A stretch of 64,000 bases of DNA, taken from positions 35,148-99,147 of the forward strand of contig JAJOZX010012022.1 in the NCBI GenBank assembly GCA_023014485.1, in the 5' to 3' direction. Source of the DNA: Bathynomus jamesi. Its lineage: Eukaryota > Arthropoda > Malacostraca > Isopoda > Cirolanidae. This document shows positions 1 to 11,259 of this stretch, one piece after another (position 1 is the first letter of the stretch; each line of letters opens with the position of its first letter). Under the pieces are notes generated by a model. It had not been told where the DNA came from. It saw nothing but the letters and a program-made list of their open reading frames with translations, and made no database searches. The translations under genes and the position numbers were made by a program.

Positions 1-326
1 AACCGATTTGCAGATGGCAGCTCCTCAATGCTTCGAGTTCTGAGTTTTGACTCTAATTGTGTATAAATTTATTTAATATATTTTGCATCAAGGTATGAAA
101 GCCACCAATACGGGACAAAGCAACGAAATAAGGGACGTCTGACAACCCTACGTTAAGGGAAACTTTATAGGCGTTTATTAATGAATTCTTAATAACGGTA
201 TAAAAAGCCTTTTTAAAAATAATTTAGGAGAATAATTTAAATAGGATTTACTCTCCAAGTTGAGCATTATCATATTACGTGCATATGGGTATGGGTGCGT
301 GTTTTGGGGGTTATTTAACCATCTTC

Positions 327-460
327 GTAAAAGCGCGGGTCGTTACATCCGGAGGTAAAGGATGGTCCCCATCCAGCTAGTACCCAGACCCAACGTCGTT
401 AAACTTCGCTGATCAACGAGAGAAGCGGCGTTGTGACAATGGCCACGATGTAGCCCGATT
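327..460 (+). repeat. SINE-like conserved core (Nin-DC-like)
   Basis: A GC-richer block in AT-rich DNA. It contains the phrase CAACGTCGTTAAACTTCGCT (391-410), followed by TGATCAACGAGAGAAGCGGC. This resembles the deeply conserved central domain of some metazoan SINEs (Nin-DC type), recalled from memory and not searched. I see no clear tRNA-like A/B box head or tail, so it may be only the core or a LINE 3' end. The family name is an inference. Confidence 0.35.
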
Positions 461-462
461 AA

Positions 463-750
463 GATCAATGAAAGCAAGCCATTCCCAAAGGTTTCTAGTA
501 AACAATGCCACCCCCGACCCGTTTGGGGTGGCTTTCTTTCATTGATCCGTTAGCTTTATAAGGCTAACTAACGAAAATATCACGACCTAACCTAACCAAT
601 CGTTAGGTCAACTGTACGCCCTTGACGATTGGTTAGGTTAGATCGTTATATTTTCGTTAGTTAGCCTTATACCTACCTACCTAAATACCTTACAGATCAA
701 TGAAAGAAAGCCACCCCCGACCCGTTTTGGGTGGCTTTCTTTCATTGATC
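463..750. repeat. compound foldback: two GATCAATGAAAG hairpins flanking an inverted repeat
   Basis: Three nested palindromes are visible. Positions 695-750 form a near-perfect hairpin whose arms begin GATCAATGAAAGAAAGCCAC, with a C/G-rich loop. Positions 463-547 form a related, less perfect hairpin with the same arms. Between them, about 560-603 and 625-668 are inverted copies of each other (GGCTAACTAACGAAAATAT). The central part (about 590-660) is also related to 30640-30790. It looks like a foldback or MITE-type non-autonomous element; no coding capacity. Confidence 0.75.
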
Positions 751-2124
751 CGCCCGATTGGGGGGGGGGTTGTCTTGTAATTTGAATGATACTCTCATGG
801 GTCTACGATTGGTTTGAGGGATATTTTTTAAGAAGCTGGGCTTCTTTGTATGTCAGTTTTCTCATTGTATCAGTTGCTCGGAGACACTAGCATCGGACCT
901 CCGGACCTTTTTGTACACTTACTATATTAAAGTAAAACATTCCAATATATATTTGGGGTTGTTTGGTTCTTATTTTGGAAAGGGATACCCTAGAGTGGCT
1001 CAGGTGGCTTGTTTCTCATCTTTTGACACCAAATGTAACGAATCCTCAAACTGAAATATTTTGATTATTATTTTCAACGCCAGAGCAATGACTGAAAATT
1101 TAATTCTCTTTAGAAAGAAAAAAAAACCCAGCTTTAATAAACAATTTTTAATAGCTTTTAAAATTTAAAAAAACAGCAGCACAGCAGTAAAATCAATAAT
1201 AAGAGGTAACATCTGGAACCCTATTTCTTCACATGAGGTGGGGAACTTTTCCCAAGTTCGGACAATCCCAACTCCAACTGCAGCGAGAGGTAAAAGTCAA
1301 ACCAGGCTCTTCGATACCAAAGTCTAATCTCCAACCAATTTAGCCACAGCGCTTTGATATATATATATAATAAAATAGGTGGTAAATATGTAATTTTTAA
1401 GCCATATGATTGGCCAAAAGTTGACGCGAGAAACCAAACTACCTTACCTAGCGTACGCCTAACCCGGATTGATATCACGTATGAAATGGGCGTGGCTTTC
1501 GACTGTCAAAAATCTGGTAGCCACAAGACTGCACAGGAAAAAATAATAAATAGCTACTCCTGGAAATTTCCAATCATAACCAAGCGAAAATAACCTTTGT
1601 AATTATAAAAATTAACGGCGTTTGAACAAAAACTGATCACGTGTTTGTCAAACTATTTAAAGAAATTGTAAAGGAATTGGGAGAATAGAAGAAATTAAAA
1701 AAAAAGTGGAAAACTGAATACGAAAAAGAGGGAGAAAAAGAAGATAGATTGGAAAAAAAATTCCCTTTGGAGAACAGTGTCTACTTGCAGATACCTTCGA
1801 AAAACTTTTACAGTGATCAACAAGCTACATGTTGACTGTAATTATATATATTAATTATTTATGTTTCGACTTCAAATTTGCATTTGTAAATATGAAATAA
1901 GCTATCAAATTCCACTGGTTACCCTATGCTAACAATATTGAGTGATGTTTATATATTTACATTTACATGTTGCCTAAACATCTGCAAACCATAATGTAAC
2001 TTTCTTGAAACATTTTGCAGTCCACTACAATCGTGATTTTATATATATGGTAATATAATCTGGTTATTTAAAAATACACCCGTTAATAGAGGAACACAGA
2101 GATTTCTTATATGATGTTATAACA
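751..2124. other. no gene recognised
   Basis: AT-rich sequence with short open frames in several phases, none with recognisable motifs or plausible splice structure. There is a run of G at about 761-770. I see no repeat with clear ends. Confidence 0.5.
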
Positions 2125-2554
2125 TTAGGTATCTTGAATCGAATTATGAAGGTTTGAATCGTCATATGGTGTATGTTCAACAATTTCAGTTTTCGCGTCT
2201 CCACTGTTGTTGTCCTTTTCAGTGTGAAGTTCTTCGTGAACCTTTGCTAAGATGTCGGCTTTAAGTAATTCACAAAGTTCCTCCGCGGAAAGAGCAACGA
2301 GGTTCGGAGCACATTTTCTCATCGCGAGTCCAAGAGCACCTAAAGTAAAATAATCCCCATACAATCATGATACAATTATCCCATTAGTGAAGAACAAAAA
2401 AAGGTGTACCAGATATGTATACAGACTTCCGTACGCTGCCAAACAAAAGCAGGGTTCTCTCAATGTCTGGAGATGGCGACACCTTGAATTCAATAGCATA
2501 TTGTTGAGCCACATGACGAGCGTGACGTTGTCCTTTAATCATCGAAAGCAGATA
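2125..2554 (-). CDS. unrecognised host gene, last two exons
   Basis: Two exons read on the minus strand. The upstream exon (2554 down to 2410, 145 nt) follows an acceptor ending CACTTCAG and encodes a segment with KGQRHARHVAQQYAIEFKV and SPSPDIERTLLLFGSV. It ends at a GT donor in phase 1. The last exon (2339 down to 2125) follows an acceptor TTTACTTTAG in the matching phase, continues with GALGLAMRKCAPNLVALS, then an acidic tail, and stops at TAA (2125-2127). The joined 118 residues are alpha-helical in look and free of stops, and codon use looks protein-like. I do not recognise the family and assign no function. A mariner remnant lies directly upstream, probably in the preceding intron. Earlier exons were not found. 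Confidence 0.6.
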
Positions 2555-2589
2555 CTGAAGTGGTAATGGTAATTTGAAAATGTTGCGGA

Positions 2590-3075
2590 GGTGCAACGTG
2601 GATAGAGATGAGAGTATGGGTTATCACTATCCCGTGTTACAATCGCAAGAGGGGCAAATTCGAGATCGAAGGCACTTAGGGAGACCACGATCTTCTCCGA
2701 GTGAAGAGATCGCTGCACATCATGTTGGTCACTCACCACATAAAGCCACACGACAACGTGTTCGTGAGTCTGGGATAAGTCAAGTTTAAGGAAACCACAC
2801 TCCACATCACTTACAGGTATTAAGATAACTCAAACCGCACACGGACCACCCACCACCCAATCCCGATCTTCTACCTCCAGATTCTTGTTGGATATGTTGA
2901 AGGACAAAGTGTACGCCACAAAACCTGCAAGCATCCAGAAACTCCAGCAGAGCTGTTGATGTTTGCACCACCCTTCACGTGGAGACATGTGGCACTGCGT
3001 GTCGCTCTGGTCAGACGTTGCAACGCCTACGTGTCCAACATCACCGACGGAGAACAATTTGAATACCAATTATAG
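2590..3075 (+). pseudogene. decayed mariner-like transposase remnant
   Basis: Broken plus-strand frames carry pieces of a mariner-type transposase. First comes a helix-turn-helix part with GRPRSSPSEEIAAHHVGHSP (about 2680-2740). Then come the C-terminal pieces LKDKVYATKPASIQKLQQ (about 2900-2953) and RRCNAYVSNITDGEQFEY (about 3018-3071). The catalytic core between them is missing and the frame shifts at least twice. No clear terminal inverted repeats remain. It lies next to the minus-strand exon at 2410-2554 and probably sits in that gene's intron. Confidence 0.5.
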
Positions 3076-3562
3076 TGTCATGTGGTGTCAGCTGTATGTT
3101 GTTGCCTTGCAAGGTACCGCGATCTGCGAACTTTCGAATGAAACACTAAAAAGAAACGCGCCTTTGTATGGTAGCATACGATAGTTTTCTGGGAAACCTT
3201 GTATATGTACCCATATGATAAGCTCCTAGCTGTACAGAGCAAATGAATCCTTTGGTTTGTACATGATTGCTAGACAAAATGAATGTCAAAATTGTTGGCC
3301 TAAATGGAGTAAAGAATGGATTTTTTATCATATGCAAATGGAAATTAGGATGTACTGCATAAGCTTATACCCTTCTGCCTTAAGTCTTTAATATCTACAC
3401 ATTTTCCTTCCAAATGGGTCTTTACAAATCCATAATCAAGCACAGTACCTATGATATTACTTAAAGCCTAAAAATAAAGCCAATGCGAACTAATTTTGCG
3501 CAATTAGGGACTATTACCACAGGAATTGAGAAATACAATTACAAAAGCAAGACTGGCAAAGG
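3076..3562. other. no gene recognised between two minus-strand genes
   Basis: AT-rich intergenic or intronic sequence. Nothing with a domain or repeat structure was recognised. It should contain the CCDC32-like gene's 3' UTR on the minus strand, but I see no decisive polyadenylation site. Confidence 0.4.
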
Positions 3563-4142
3563 CTAACTCAAACCTTGTGGGTTAACAGCATTTAGTATGG
3601 ATAATCCTTTGTTGAGACTTTGATTCTCCATTTGTGATTCTTCTAAGTTGGAAGGAACTGACTCCTTGGTAGAAAAACTGAGCAAGATGACTGCATGATC
3701 TTCCCTTGATTTGGCTAAATCAGAAACTAGCCTCTTACTTTCACTCTCTCTTTGTGATAATGTCTTCCCTTGAATGCATGCCAGCTTGTTTTTCAATCTA
3801 ATTAAATACTTTTCTGAATCATCTAATGGTACATACTTTTTTTCTGTAAAATAAATATGGTTTGTCATTAAAAAATACACATAGGGTCTCACCTATCTGT
3901 AAATGTATTCTTTTTATGCCACTGATATCCTACAAACATTTCATTTTTCAAATTCAAAATACTCTTCAGCCCTAGGTCTTGTGTAGATCTAATTTAAGTT
4001 TTTAAAGTTTTCAGAATCTACACTAAAGCCTACCTTGAGAAACAACAGATGAGCAATCTGTGAATGAATCTTCAAAACATAAATTTTCATCATTGATAGC
4101 ATGATTGGTTTTATTTTCTCCCCAAGGGTCAGCAGGGATATC
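3563..4142 (-). CDS. CCDC32: CCDC32-like protein, two 3' exons (partial)
   Basis: Two minus-strand exons in matching phase. The upstream exon (4142 down to 4034) starts after TTTTCAG and encodes DIPADPWGENKTNHAINDEN followed by CFEDSFTDCSS; it ends CAAG before GTAGGC. The downstream exon (3843 down to 3563) starts after TTTTACAG and encodes EKKYVPLDDSEKYLIRLKNK followed by LACIQGK, then a helical stretch, and stops at TAG. The pairing of an acidic DSFxD motif with PLxDSExYLxxLxxKLxxIxG is the signature I know from animal CCDC32, which is reported to help assemble the AP2 clathrin adaptor complex. The first coding exon was not found upstream. An alternative end is a donor at about 3575 (CAAG before GTTTGAG), giving a further 3' exon. 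The identification is from motif memory only. Confidence 0.7.
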
Positions 4143-7100
4143 CTGAAAATACAGACATGGTGAAAAGGTTAACTGGCATGTAGAAATTAGAATGGCCACT
4201 GCAAACTATAAGTATTAAGTGTCAGTAGGCCTAAACTGAAAATGGCCTACACTACCTTCATAATGACAACACAACATTTATTTACAGTACTATAGGTCTA
4301 CTAGCTTCAAAAGTTTAAATCAGTTATAGCCCATGCTGGTGGGATAATAAAGGCTCCAGATGCTCCCTATTACCTAAAATTTCACAAGATACTTAAATTC
4401 ATCTCAGTATGCCTCACTGATGCTACCTTTTAAATAGTGGTATGTGCACATGTGCACACAACACCTGAAAAGTAAAATGTAAAATTTCAAATTTCCGGTA
4501 TTAAACTTTATGGTACTGCATCATGGTCCCAAGATTAATATTTATGAATGAAACCATTAACAGTAAAGTGACTATATTTATTGTAGTGACTCGTATTTCA
4601 GACTGGACGTAAAGCTGTAGGTCCCCTCCATCACTGCTTATTTCATTAGCAGTTTGCACTTCCCCTTTCTTTACTAGCATAATTTACATAGAAATCTCTG
4701 CTTCTATCCTTATTTGTGACACACTACTTTTAGAAATTCTTAGCCAAGATGTTTATGTAAACGATTTAGTAAATACCTACATTTAGGAGCCACTTTTTGG
4801 GGGGAATAATTTAAAGAAGTCACAGCCTATGGTTTATAAGTTCCTTTAACTCAAGAGTGAATTAAGAAGTCAAAATATACTGTATTATATTGTAAATGTA
4901 TACTAAAAATAATGATCAAAATTAATTCAACCCAAACACTACCTTCATCCTAGGTATCATATTCTACATACAAGATCTATAGGGTAATGTGACTAGACTC
5001 AGGCATAGACCTAACATTAGAATAATGTAGCATAGCTACAGCTAGCCTATTCTCTCCAAGTTTATTATAAAACTTTTTAAATTTACCAGAAGTTGCGCTA
5101 ATAATACTTTCTGCCAAACAGAAAACAGTGTATTCTTACCATAATTCAATTTTCTTTGCAATAAATTTTATTGAAATATAGCAGGTTTTTATCAACTTGA
5201 TCTGCATTGGAATGAAAACAATGAATTAAAAATGTTTTAGCTCAAATAGCTAAGTTTAATTTAAAATTTTAACCCTGACAGTCTAAAACTGGAGGTCCAG
5301 CTTGGTGGATGAGCCAACTAAATTTTTAATTGAATTTTGCAGTTTAATTTTAACTTTATTTTGAATTTTGACTATGGCTAAATTTTTACTTTGACTTTTG
5401 ACTTTGAATTCTAACTAGCATTATGTTTCAACTTTAACTGTAAATTTTGAATGACTTAAGATTTTCTGTGACTATGACTATGATTCTGAGTGAATTGTCA
5501 TTCTCAACTTGATTTCTGACTTTCACTATGGATCTGAATATTGATTTTGGAAAGGTTCATTTTTGAATAAGTTACATGGTAGCTAAATTACGGCTAGAAT
5601 GATAGGTGAAATGGAACTACTTAACAGACTGTGTTTAGTAAAATTTTACGACAACAACAATGGTGACAACACTGTAAGACTTAACAGTTAACTATGGAAT
5701 AATTTAAGTACTGATATAAAAAATACTTGAAATGTAAATTCATTTAAAAACAAGCTCAAATCTCTCTCAACCCTTTAACACCAACTTGGTTGAATATGTA
5801 CTATTTGAAATGCACACATTTAAGACTTAACCCTACAAAAAAGTTCAGGGTTAAAAGGTTAATAATGGAATAATGAAAAAAATTTGATTAAATGTACATT
5901 AGCTACCAGTACTGTATTACTCATCTCATTTTTCATGTCTAGGTATCAGTTCTTTGTACTATATTGGTATCATATTTACAATAATGACTTTTTCATATCT
6001 ATAATAAGTAGTTTAATATATGTATGATGTATTTTCACCCTTAGTTCATTTGTGTATTAATCCTAATTTAAATAGGACATATATATTTTATTTCTAATTA
6101 ATCTGAGAGCCCAGTGAAGCCTAAAGCTTAAGCACCAAATTACAGTATGTAAGTACAAACAACAACTGAACTGTCACACTAATGGGGCACTCAAGGTGTA
6201 TGACAAAGGGAAAAGTGTGATGATGCAGAGGTTCATTATAATATATAATGCTGTACAGTGTACTTATCTTAAGACTTGACATGTACATTAATTAAGGTGT
6301 AGCTACTAGCTACATAATTGTTGAGATTGTATGTAATGCAAGCTTAATAAAATGTGGTTTGGCTCATCTTTAGGCCATTACTTTAAACACACACTGTGTT
6401 TAGTGCAATGATGCAGAGGTGTGTACAGTAATACCTTGAACAGTGTGGTTTTGATTTAGCACAGTTTGTATTTTCGTCAATTTTTTTAAATTTAGTGCGC
6501 AATTTTCCTATTGTTTTCTAATTTTAATGCTTTGAACAGTGCGGTTTTGGACAGCACGGCCAAATTCCAGAACCAATTAACCGCGCTGTGCAAGGTATTG
6601 CTGTACATGATTCAGAGGTTATATTATATTATATTATATATATAGTACTGTATATATAGAGGGGGTTAATGCAAAGTAGATGTGACCATTTGGAGTGCAA
6701 TGATTAGCAAGTTGTCTATAGTTCAATTGACAGTATTAGTGTAGCAAAAAATTTTAATATTGTAACAACACTGTAATATTTTACAAATAAACAGAGGATT
6801 GATTGATCTTGAGCTATTGTTGCTCTAAATAAAAAGTAACAAGGGTTGGAGTTAGACTGAAGTAATCAAAATTGCATTTATTACATTAACTACTTATAAA
6901 AGTATGAAAAGTTGATCAATAGTTACCATATTTTATTGCAAATAGACCTAACTACATTACAGCTTTTGTTATAACATATAGGCTAGTATAATTTTATGGG
7001 AAAAATAGTTATGATCATATTTTTTTGGGAAGCAAGTATTAAATTTTAAAACACTGGGATAGGTGGGGGAAGTAAGGCAAAAGAAAAAGGCTGGGGTTAT

Positions 7101-7319
7101 AAACATTTCTTGATAATTACATTACATTTGTATGAACAGAAAATAACTTTGGTTTACTGTGGTCACTGAAGTTAAAAAATACAGAACAGGTTATTTTTAA
7201 GCCTAATTTATTAATTTTATCTATAAACAGGGTTTCCAGTCATAAAAATTATATGGGGTGAGGGAGGGAGAAGAAAGGATAGTTGTATAAAAGAAATATT
7301 TTATTTGAACTTGTCTGAC
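4143..7319. other. gene-free AT-rich stretch, probably CCDC32 upstream intron or intergenic
   Basis: About 3.2 kb without a supportable coding exon on either strand. The missing first exon of the CCDC32-like gene could lie here but is not identifiable. A degenerate TTTTGA-type simple repeat lies at about 5325-5560 and a short ATATT run at about 6620-6660. Confidence 0.5.
5325..5560. repeat. degenerate simple repeat of the TTTTGAMTTT type
   Basis: The words TTTTGACT, TTTTGAAT and TTTAACTT recur at short irregular spacing, as if a short unit had expanded and then decayed. There are no flanking duplications and no coding potential. Confidence 0.45.
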
Positions 7320-8960
7320 TGAAAGGAATTATCTACATCTCCATGTCTCTTCATTTTTTGCCCATTTTTTTGACCCAGTCTCCAGGAGAGCTAGACTCTG
7401 AGGTACCTCTCCCAATCTGATGGCAGTGATGATTCTGTAGCCATATGATTGGTCTGTGCTGAGGTCCTTGTCTATCTCCTGACTGAGATGGGGTAGAGGA
7501 CCACCAACAGTGATCCTTGTGAAGTTTGGGTTGATCTCCAGCTCAGTGGCAGTGTCTAACATCTTCCCTAGGGGCCCAGATCACTTGTTGTTGCTCAATG
7601 TCTCGCTATCCAGTGCAGTCACCAGGTGTCTGAGACTCAGCTCCCCAGTGTGCAAGTCACAGACAATTCACACCAACTTCCTGCTAAGCTTGGCCTCCAC
7701 ATAATGCATTACTCCTCCCTCCCAACCAGTATTCACATTAGTACTGTCACTTCCTATGGCCAAAAGGGTCTGGTCTGCTCCTCTCTCTCTCAGCCAGTTC
7801 ACCAGATGATCAGCAATGACCTCAACATGACTTCTCTCCTCTGCAGCTTCCTCTGGTACAAAATGCCACAAATATTCCCACCTGGTTCATTGCACACTGT
7901 GTAGTGTTCTTCCTTAATGAGGCCAGGAAACTGCCTGTCACTGCCCTCAGCTTCCATCATCACTTTGGTGTCATCTCTTTTCCCATCAAAGATGATACAG
8001 GTGATGCCATTTTCCTTAATCTCTTCATCAAACTTCTTGACCAGCTCCTTAGTCAGTCTCTCCTGAGCCCTCCTCACCTTGTTGTGGTCAATCACCAGTG
8101 CTGTGTCAAACTCTGTGATAAGACCAGCATCAATCCAGGCAGCAGTGGCAATTCTGCACTCTCTCTCAGCCCAGTGTGATGTCTCAAGCTAGCCAGAGCT
8201 ATGTTGGTGATATCTTCAGTGTTGTATTTCTTCTTAGTCACAGCAAGGAAGAAGTTGTCACAGCCTCTGGTATGAAGTCTTCATCCTCCTCTCTCCTCCC
8301 TGCCTCCTCCAGTATATCTCCAGTCTCCTCAAACTCCATCTCCAGCAGCGACTCCTCCCTCATCTCCTCTTCTTTCTTGGCTGACTCTTCTGCCTTCCTC
8401 CTCCTCTTCTCCTTGGCCTTCCTTCTCTGCTCCTGTCTCCTGGTCTCAGGGTGATCAGCTAGATCCATCTGGTGTGCCCCTACACTGCCCACCTTTTCTC
8501 TCTGACCTTTAATGAAGGCAAGCTCCTGCACTGGTATCTTCTGCTTGCTCCTGCAGCTGCAGTCAATGTGAACCTCACTGTTGCAGACAGGGTTGCACCC
8601 AAGCTCGCTGCAGCTCCTGATCACACAGTGACAGGTCAGGATGTCCACAATTTGTCCAGTTTCATCATGAACCTATTTTTGACCTCTAGCTTCAGATTGC
8701 CAATGGACACCTTCACTGCTCTCACTTCACTTTGCCCTGATCCTGACCTCAGTATTGATTACAGGTCCTGTGAATAGAGCATTGGCCTTTCTCCACTGAG
8801 CCAGTAGCCCTGGAACAATGCTGCTGTTAATCAGGTCATTAACTGGGTAATTCCTCCTGTCTTCCTCACTCATCTCTCTCCTCAACAAACCACCTCAGCA
8901 GATCTCTGGCTGTGGGCAGCTCAGCAGGAGGAAGTTCCCTCTCAGTCCCCACTAAATGAC
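7320..8960 (-). pseudogene. decayed transposase-like gene (Cc8L18.2-like family)
   Basis: Minus-strand pieces in order. About 8940-8870 has PPAELPTARDLLRWFVEERD. About 8648-8238 is a Lys/Glu-rich coiled-coil-like segment. About 8095-7860 has KFDEEIKENGITCIIFDGKR and later KEEHYTVCNEPGG. About 7860-7668 has TLLAIGSDSTNVNTGWEGGV; then come CDLHTGELSLRHLV and a C-terminal piece down to 7329. The layout and the GSDST...NTG and LHTGELxLRHL motifs recall an arthropod family often labelled Cc8L18.2-like, probably an RNase-H-fold, transposon-derived protein. Frameshifts (for example near 7865) and several stops show that it is dead. No terminal repeats were identified. The family name is from memory. 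Confidence 0.5.
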
Positions 8961-9439
8961 TTAGGTGACAACTTGATTTGCTTCGGGTTCTGATTTCTTT
9001 CTGACTTATCCTGTGAACTGTGAACAAAAGAAATGTCATTGAAATTTGGATAGGCCTACTGAGTATGATTACATAAAATTAAGTTAATTGAAATTCTTAA
9101 TATCTTCCTATAAGCTTAGATAAAAGGTTGTGTTGTTATAGGTACAAGACTTAATTATTCAAAGTAACGACAATTTCATATATCTATCATATCAACATAT
9201 ACAGAAAGTTTGGGTCACACATAACATTTTGAATAATTTGAATTACACAATATTTATCAGGTCATCCCATAAGTAATGTTGTTTTTTACGATAGATTGTT
9301 TAAACTAGTCCTATTCGGTTTAAGCATAAATTTTCCAAAGGTTATATCTAAGAGGAGATCTATCGTGTTTTGCTACATACTTTACAGACCTTGACAGTGA
9401 AGCGTGTGTTTTGGCTTTATGTGAACCCCTCATAAACTG

Positions 9440-10448
9440 GTGGTATCAGAAGAGCATATCAGGAATATAATGCTTTACAAGTTCAAAAAAGGGAATAGTG
9501 CTACTGAAGCAACGCGAAACATTCAGGACATTTATGGCAACGATATTCTGCATGTGAGGAAATGTCAAAGATGGTTTCAAAAGTTTAGGAATGGTGACTG
9601 CTGCTTGCAGATGCAGCACGCTCTGGATGCCCTACTGAATTTGATGATGACCTGCTGTTAGCCGCACTTGAAGAAGACTGTTCAACAACTGTCGAAGAAT
9701 TGGCCCAGAAACTCAATTCATCCCCGTCCACCATCCATCGACATTTGCAACAACTCGGGAAAGTGCCTAAGTTAGGAAATGGTGCCACATGAATTATCAG
9801 TCGACAATCTGGGGGTGCAGGTAAACATTAGCACAGCTCTTCATTCCTGTGAACTCCAAGATCCTTTTTTGCATCGTTTAGTGACTGGTGATTAAAGTGA
9901 TACTGTACAGAATGTTAAGCGCCGTCGACAGTGGGTTTGTGCCAGAGAACCAGCAACACCACAGCCAAAACCAAATCTTAACCTCAGAAGGTGGACATTG
10001 CTTAGTGTTTGGTGGGATAAAGGTGGTGTAATACACTTTGAAACCTTACACACAACCAAACAATCACCACTCAAGTCTACTGTCACAACTGGATCGATTG
10101 AACACTGCACTAAAAGAAGAATACCTTCTTTGGTTAATCGGAAAGGAATCATGTTCCACCACGACAACACACATCCTCATACTGCTCAGATCACTTCTGC
10201 AAAAAGTGAGGAGCTTGGGTGGGAAAAACTTCCACATCCTCCAGACCTTGCGCCTTCAGATTATCATCTCTTCAGGAGTCTGCAAAACTATCTTAACAAG
10301 AAACAGTATACTTGTTTAGATGACCTGCACACCAGTCTTTGTACATTTTTTGCCTCAAAACTGCCTGAATTTTATAAACATGGCATTGAAAAGCTTGTAG
10401 GATGTTGGCAGTGTGTCATTGATTCCGATAGAAAATATATACTAGATG
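9440..10448 (+). pseudogene. mariner transposase, frameshifted
   Basis: SETMAR-like mariner transposase in several frames. The N-terminal part has EEHIRNIMLYKFKKGNSATE and VRKCQRWFQKFRNGD. A second block has DDLLLAALEEDCSTTVEELA and STIHRHLQQLGKVPKLG. The C-terminal block (from about 9998) has LLSVWWDKGG-type sequence, then FHHDNTHPHTAQITSA and PPDLAPSDYHLF. Second and third catalytic Asp are present. The usual HPPYSPDLAPSD appears as HPPDLAPSD, a three-residue deletion that shortens the DD34D spacing to 31. The first Asp region is disrupted. The element is not autonomous. Confidence 0.8.
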
Positions 10449-10449
10449 A

Positions 10450-10675
10450 CAGTGGCGGCTCATTGGTAGGCACTGCGGAACTGCAGCACCCCTAAATTTT
10501 TTATTTACAATTGAAATAATCAAGAACAATATAAGGATGAGCTCAGTGAATAACTTTTTCAATAACTTTTGAAACTTTTATTCATTGCTCAATGCTCATC
10601 CTTTTATTTCAGTAATTATTTCAACCCATTCTTAAAGACAGCATCCCTAGAATTTTTAGTCACGAGCTGCCACTG
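10450..10675. mobile_element. 226-bp hAT-type MITE nested in the mariner
   Basis: It begins CAGTGGCGGCTC and ends GAGCTGCCACTG, an inverted pair of the CAGTGGCG type typical of hAT elements. It is flanked by 8-bp target duplications with one mismatch: CTAGATGA (10442-10449) and CTAGATTA (10676-10683). It lies within the mariner's 3' part, so it is younger than that mariner. No coding capacity. A related 291-bp MITE is at 27167-27457. Confidence 0.85.
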
Positions 10676-11043
10676 CTAGATTAAAAAGTTTCAGTTGTTT
10701 TTTTTTGGTCCTTCAAATTCCGATCTAAAAAACAACATTACTTATAGGATGACCTGATACATTACGAAGTAATCAAAATTGTCAAAAAGGAGGGAAAACA
10801 CGCATTCACAATCAAAACTCCAGCATTTGTGATTATGTGAAACTTAGAAACCATACTGCACACCAAAAATAACCAAAGTTGACCACATATCAATGGCACA
10901 TTGATATATGATGCTGCAGTTATATTTAAAACCTTTATGGTCAAATATAAGTAGGTAAATGGCTTTTTAAAACAACACAAGATATTTCTAAGCTTGCTAG
11001 ATATGACATCATTTGAGCATTAGTAGTTTTTGAATTTGATAAT

Positions 11044-11149
11044 AAAAACCCACTCTAATAGACAGAGTTTATTTCCACAATAGTTTCAATGCCCACTGGC
11101 ATCCTCTTCGGGTGGATACAGAAAAAACTGTCTATTAGAGTGGGTTTTT
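11044..11149. repeat. foldback with 22-bp perfect arms
   Basis: The arms AAAAACCCACTCTAATAGAC (from 11044) and GTCTATTAGAGTGGGTTTTT (to 11149) are inverted copies, separated by about 62 bp. The loop, on the minus strand, contains CCGAAGAGGATGCCAGTGGG followed by CATTGAAAC. This resembles the two core boxes and stem II of a hammerhead ribozyme, with two mismatches in the first box. Confidence 0.7.
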
Positions 11150-11259
11150 ATCATCATATTGTGACTTTCACATAGAAAAAAGTGAAGTTTTTTTGCAATT
11201 AGTTTTTGAATTGTTGACTTTACAAAAATTGACACACCCTAATGCCTTCACACCTTAGT

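Larger units (their letters stand above)
9257..10757 (+). mobile_element. mariner element (DD34D type) with TA target duplication
   Basis: Terminal inverted repeats: the left end reads TCAGGTCATCCCATAAGTAA and the right end is its near-complement, finishing GGATGACCTGA. Both are flanked by TA (9255-9256 and 10758-10759). About 30 bp at each end match, including the AACATTACTTAT segment. The interior holds a broken mariner transposase on the plus strand, and near the right end a nested hAT-type MITE at 10450-10675. Without the MITE the element is about 1.27 kb, a normal mariner size. Confidence 0.9.

Noticed and set aside
2539..2805. 88-codon minus-strand frame as an upstream exon of the 2125-2554 gene
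   Set aside because: It is antisense to the plus-strand mariner remnant and reads through the acceptor site at 2555.
8176..8454. Serine-rich plus-strand frame
   Set aside because: Shadow of the Lys/Glu-rich coiled-coil segment of the minus-strand transposase-like pseudogene.
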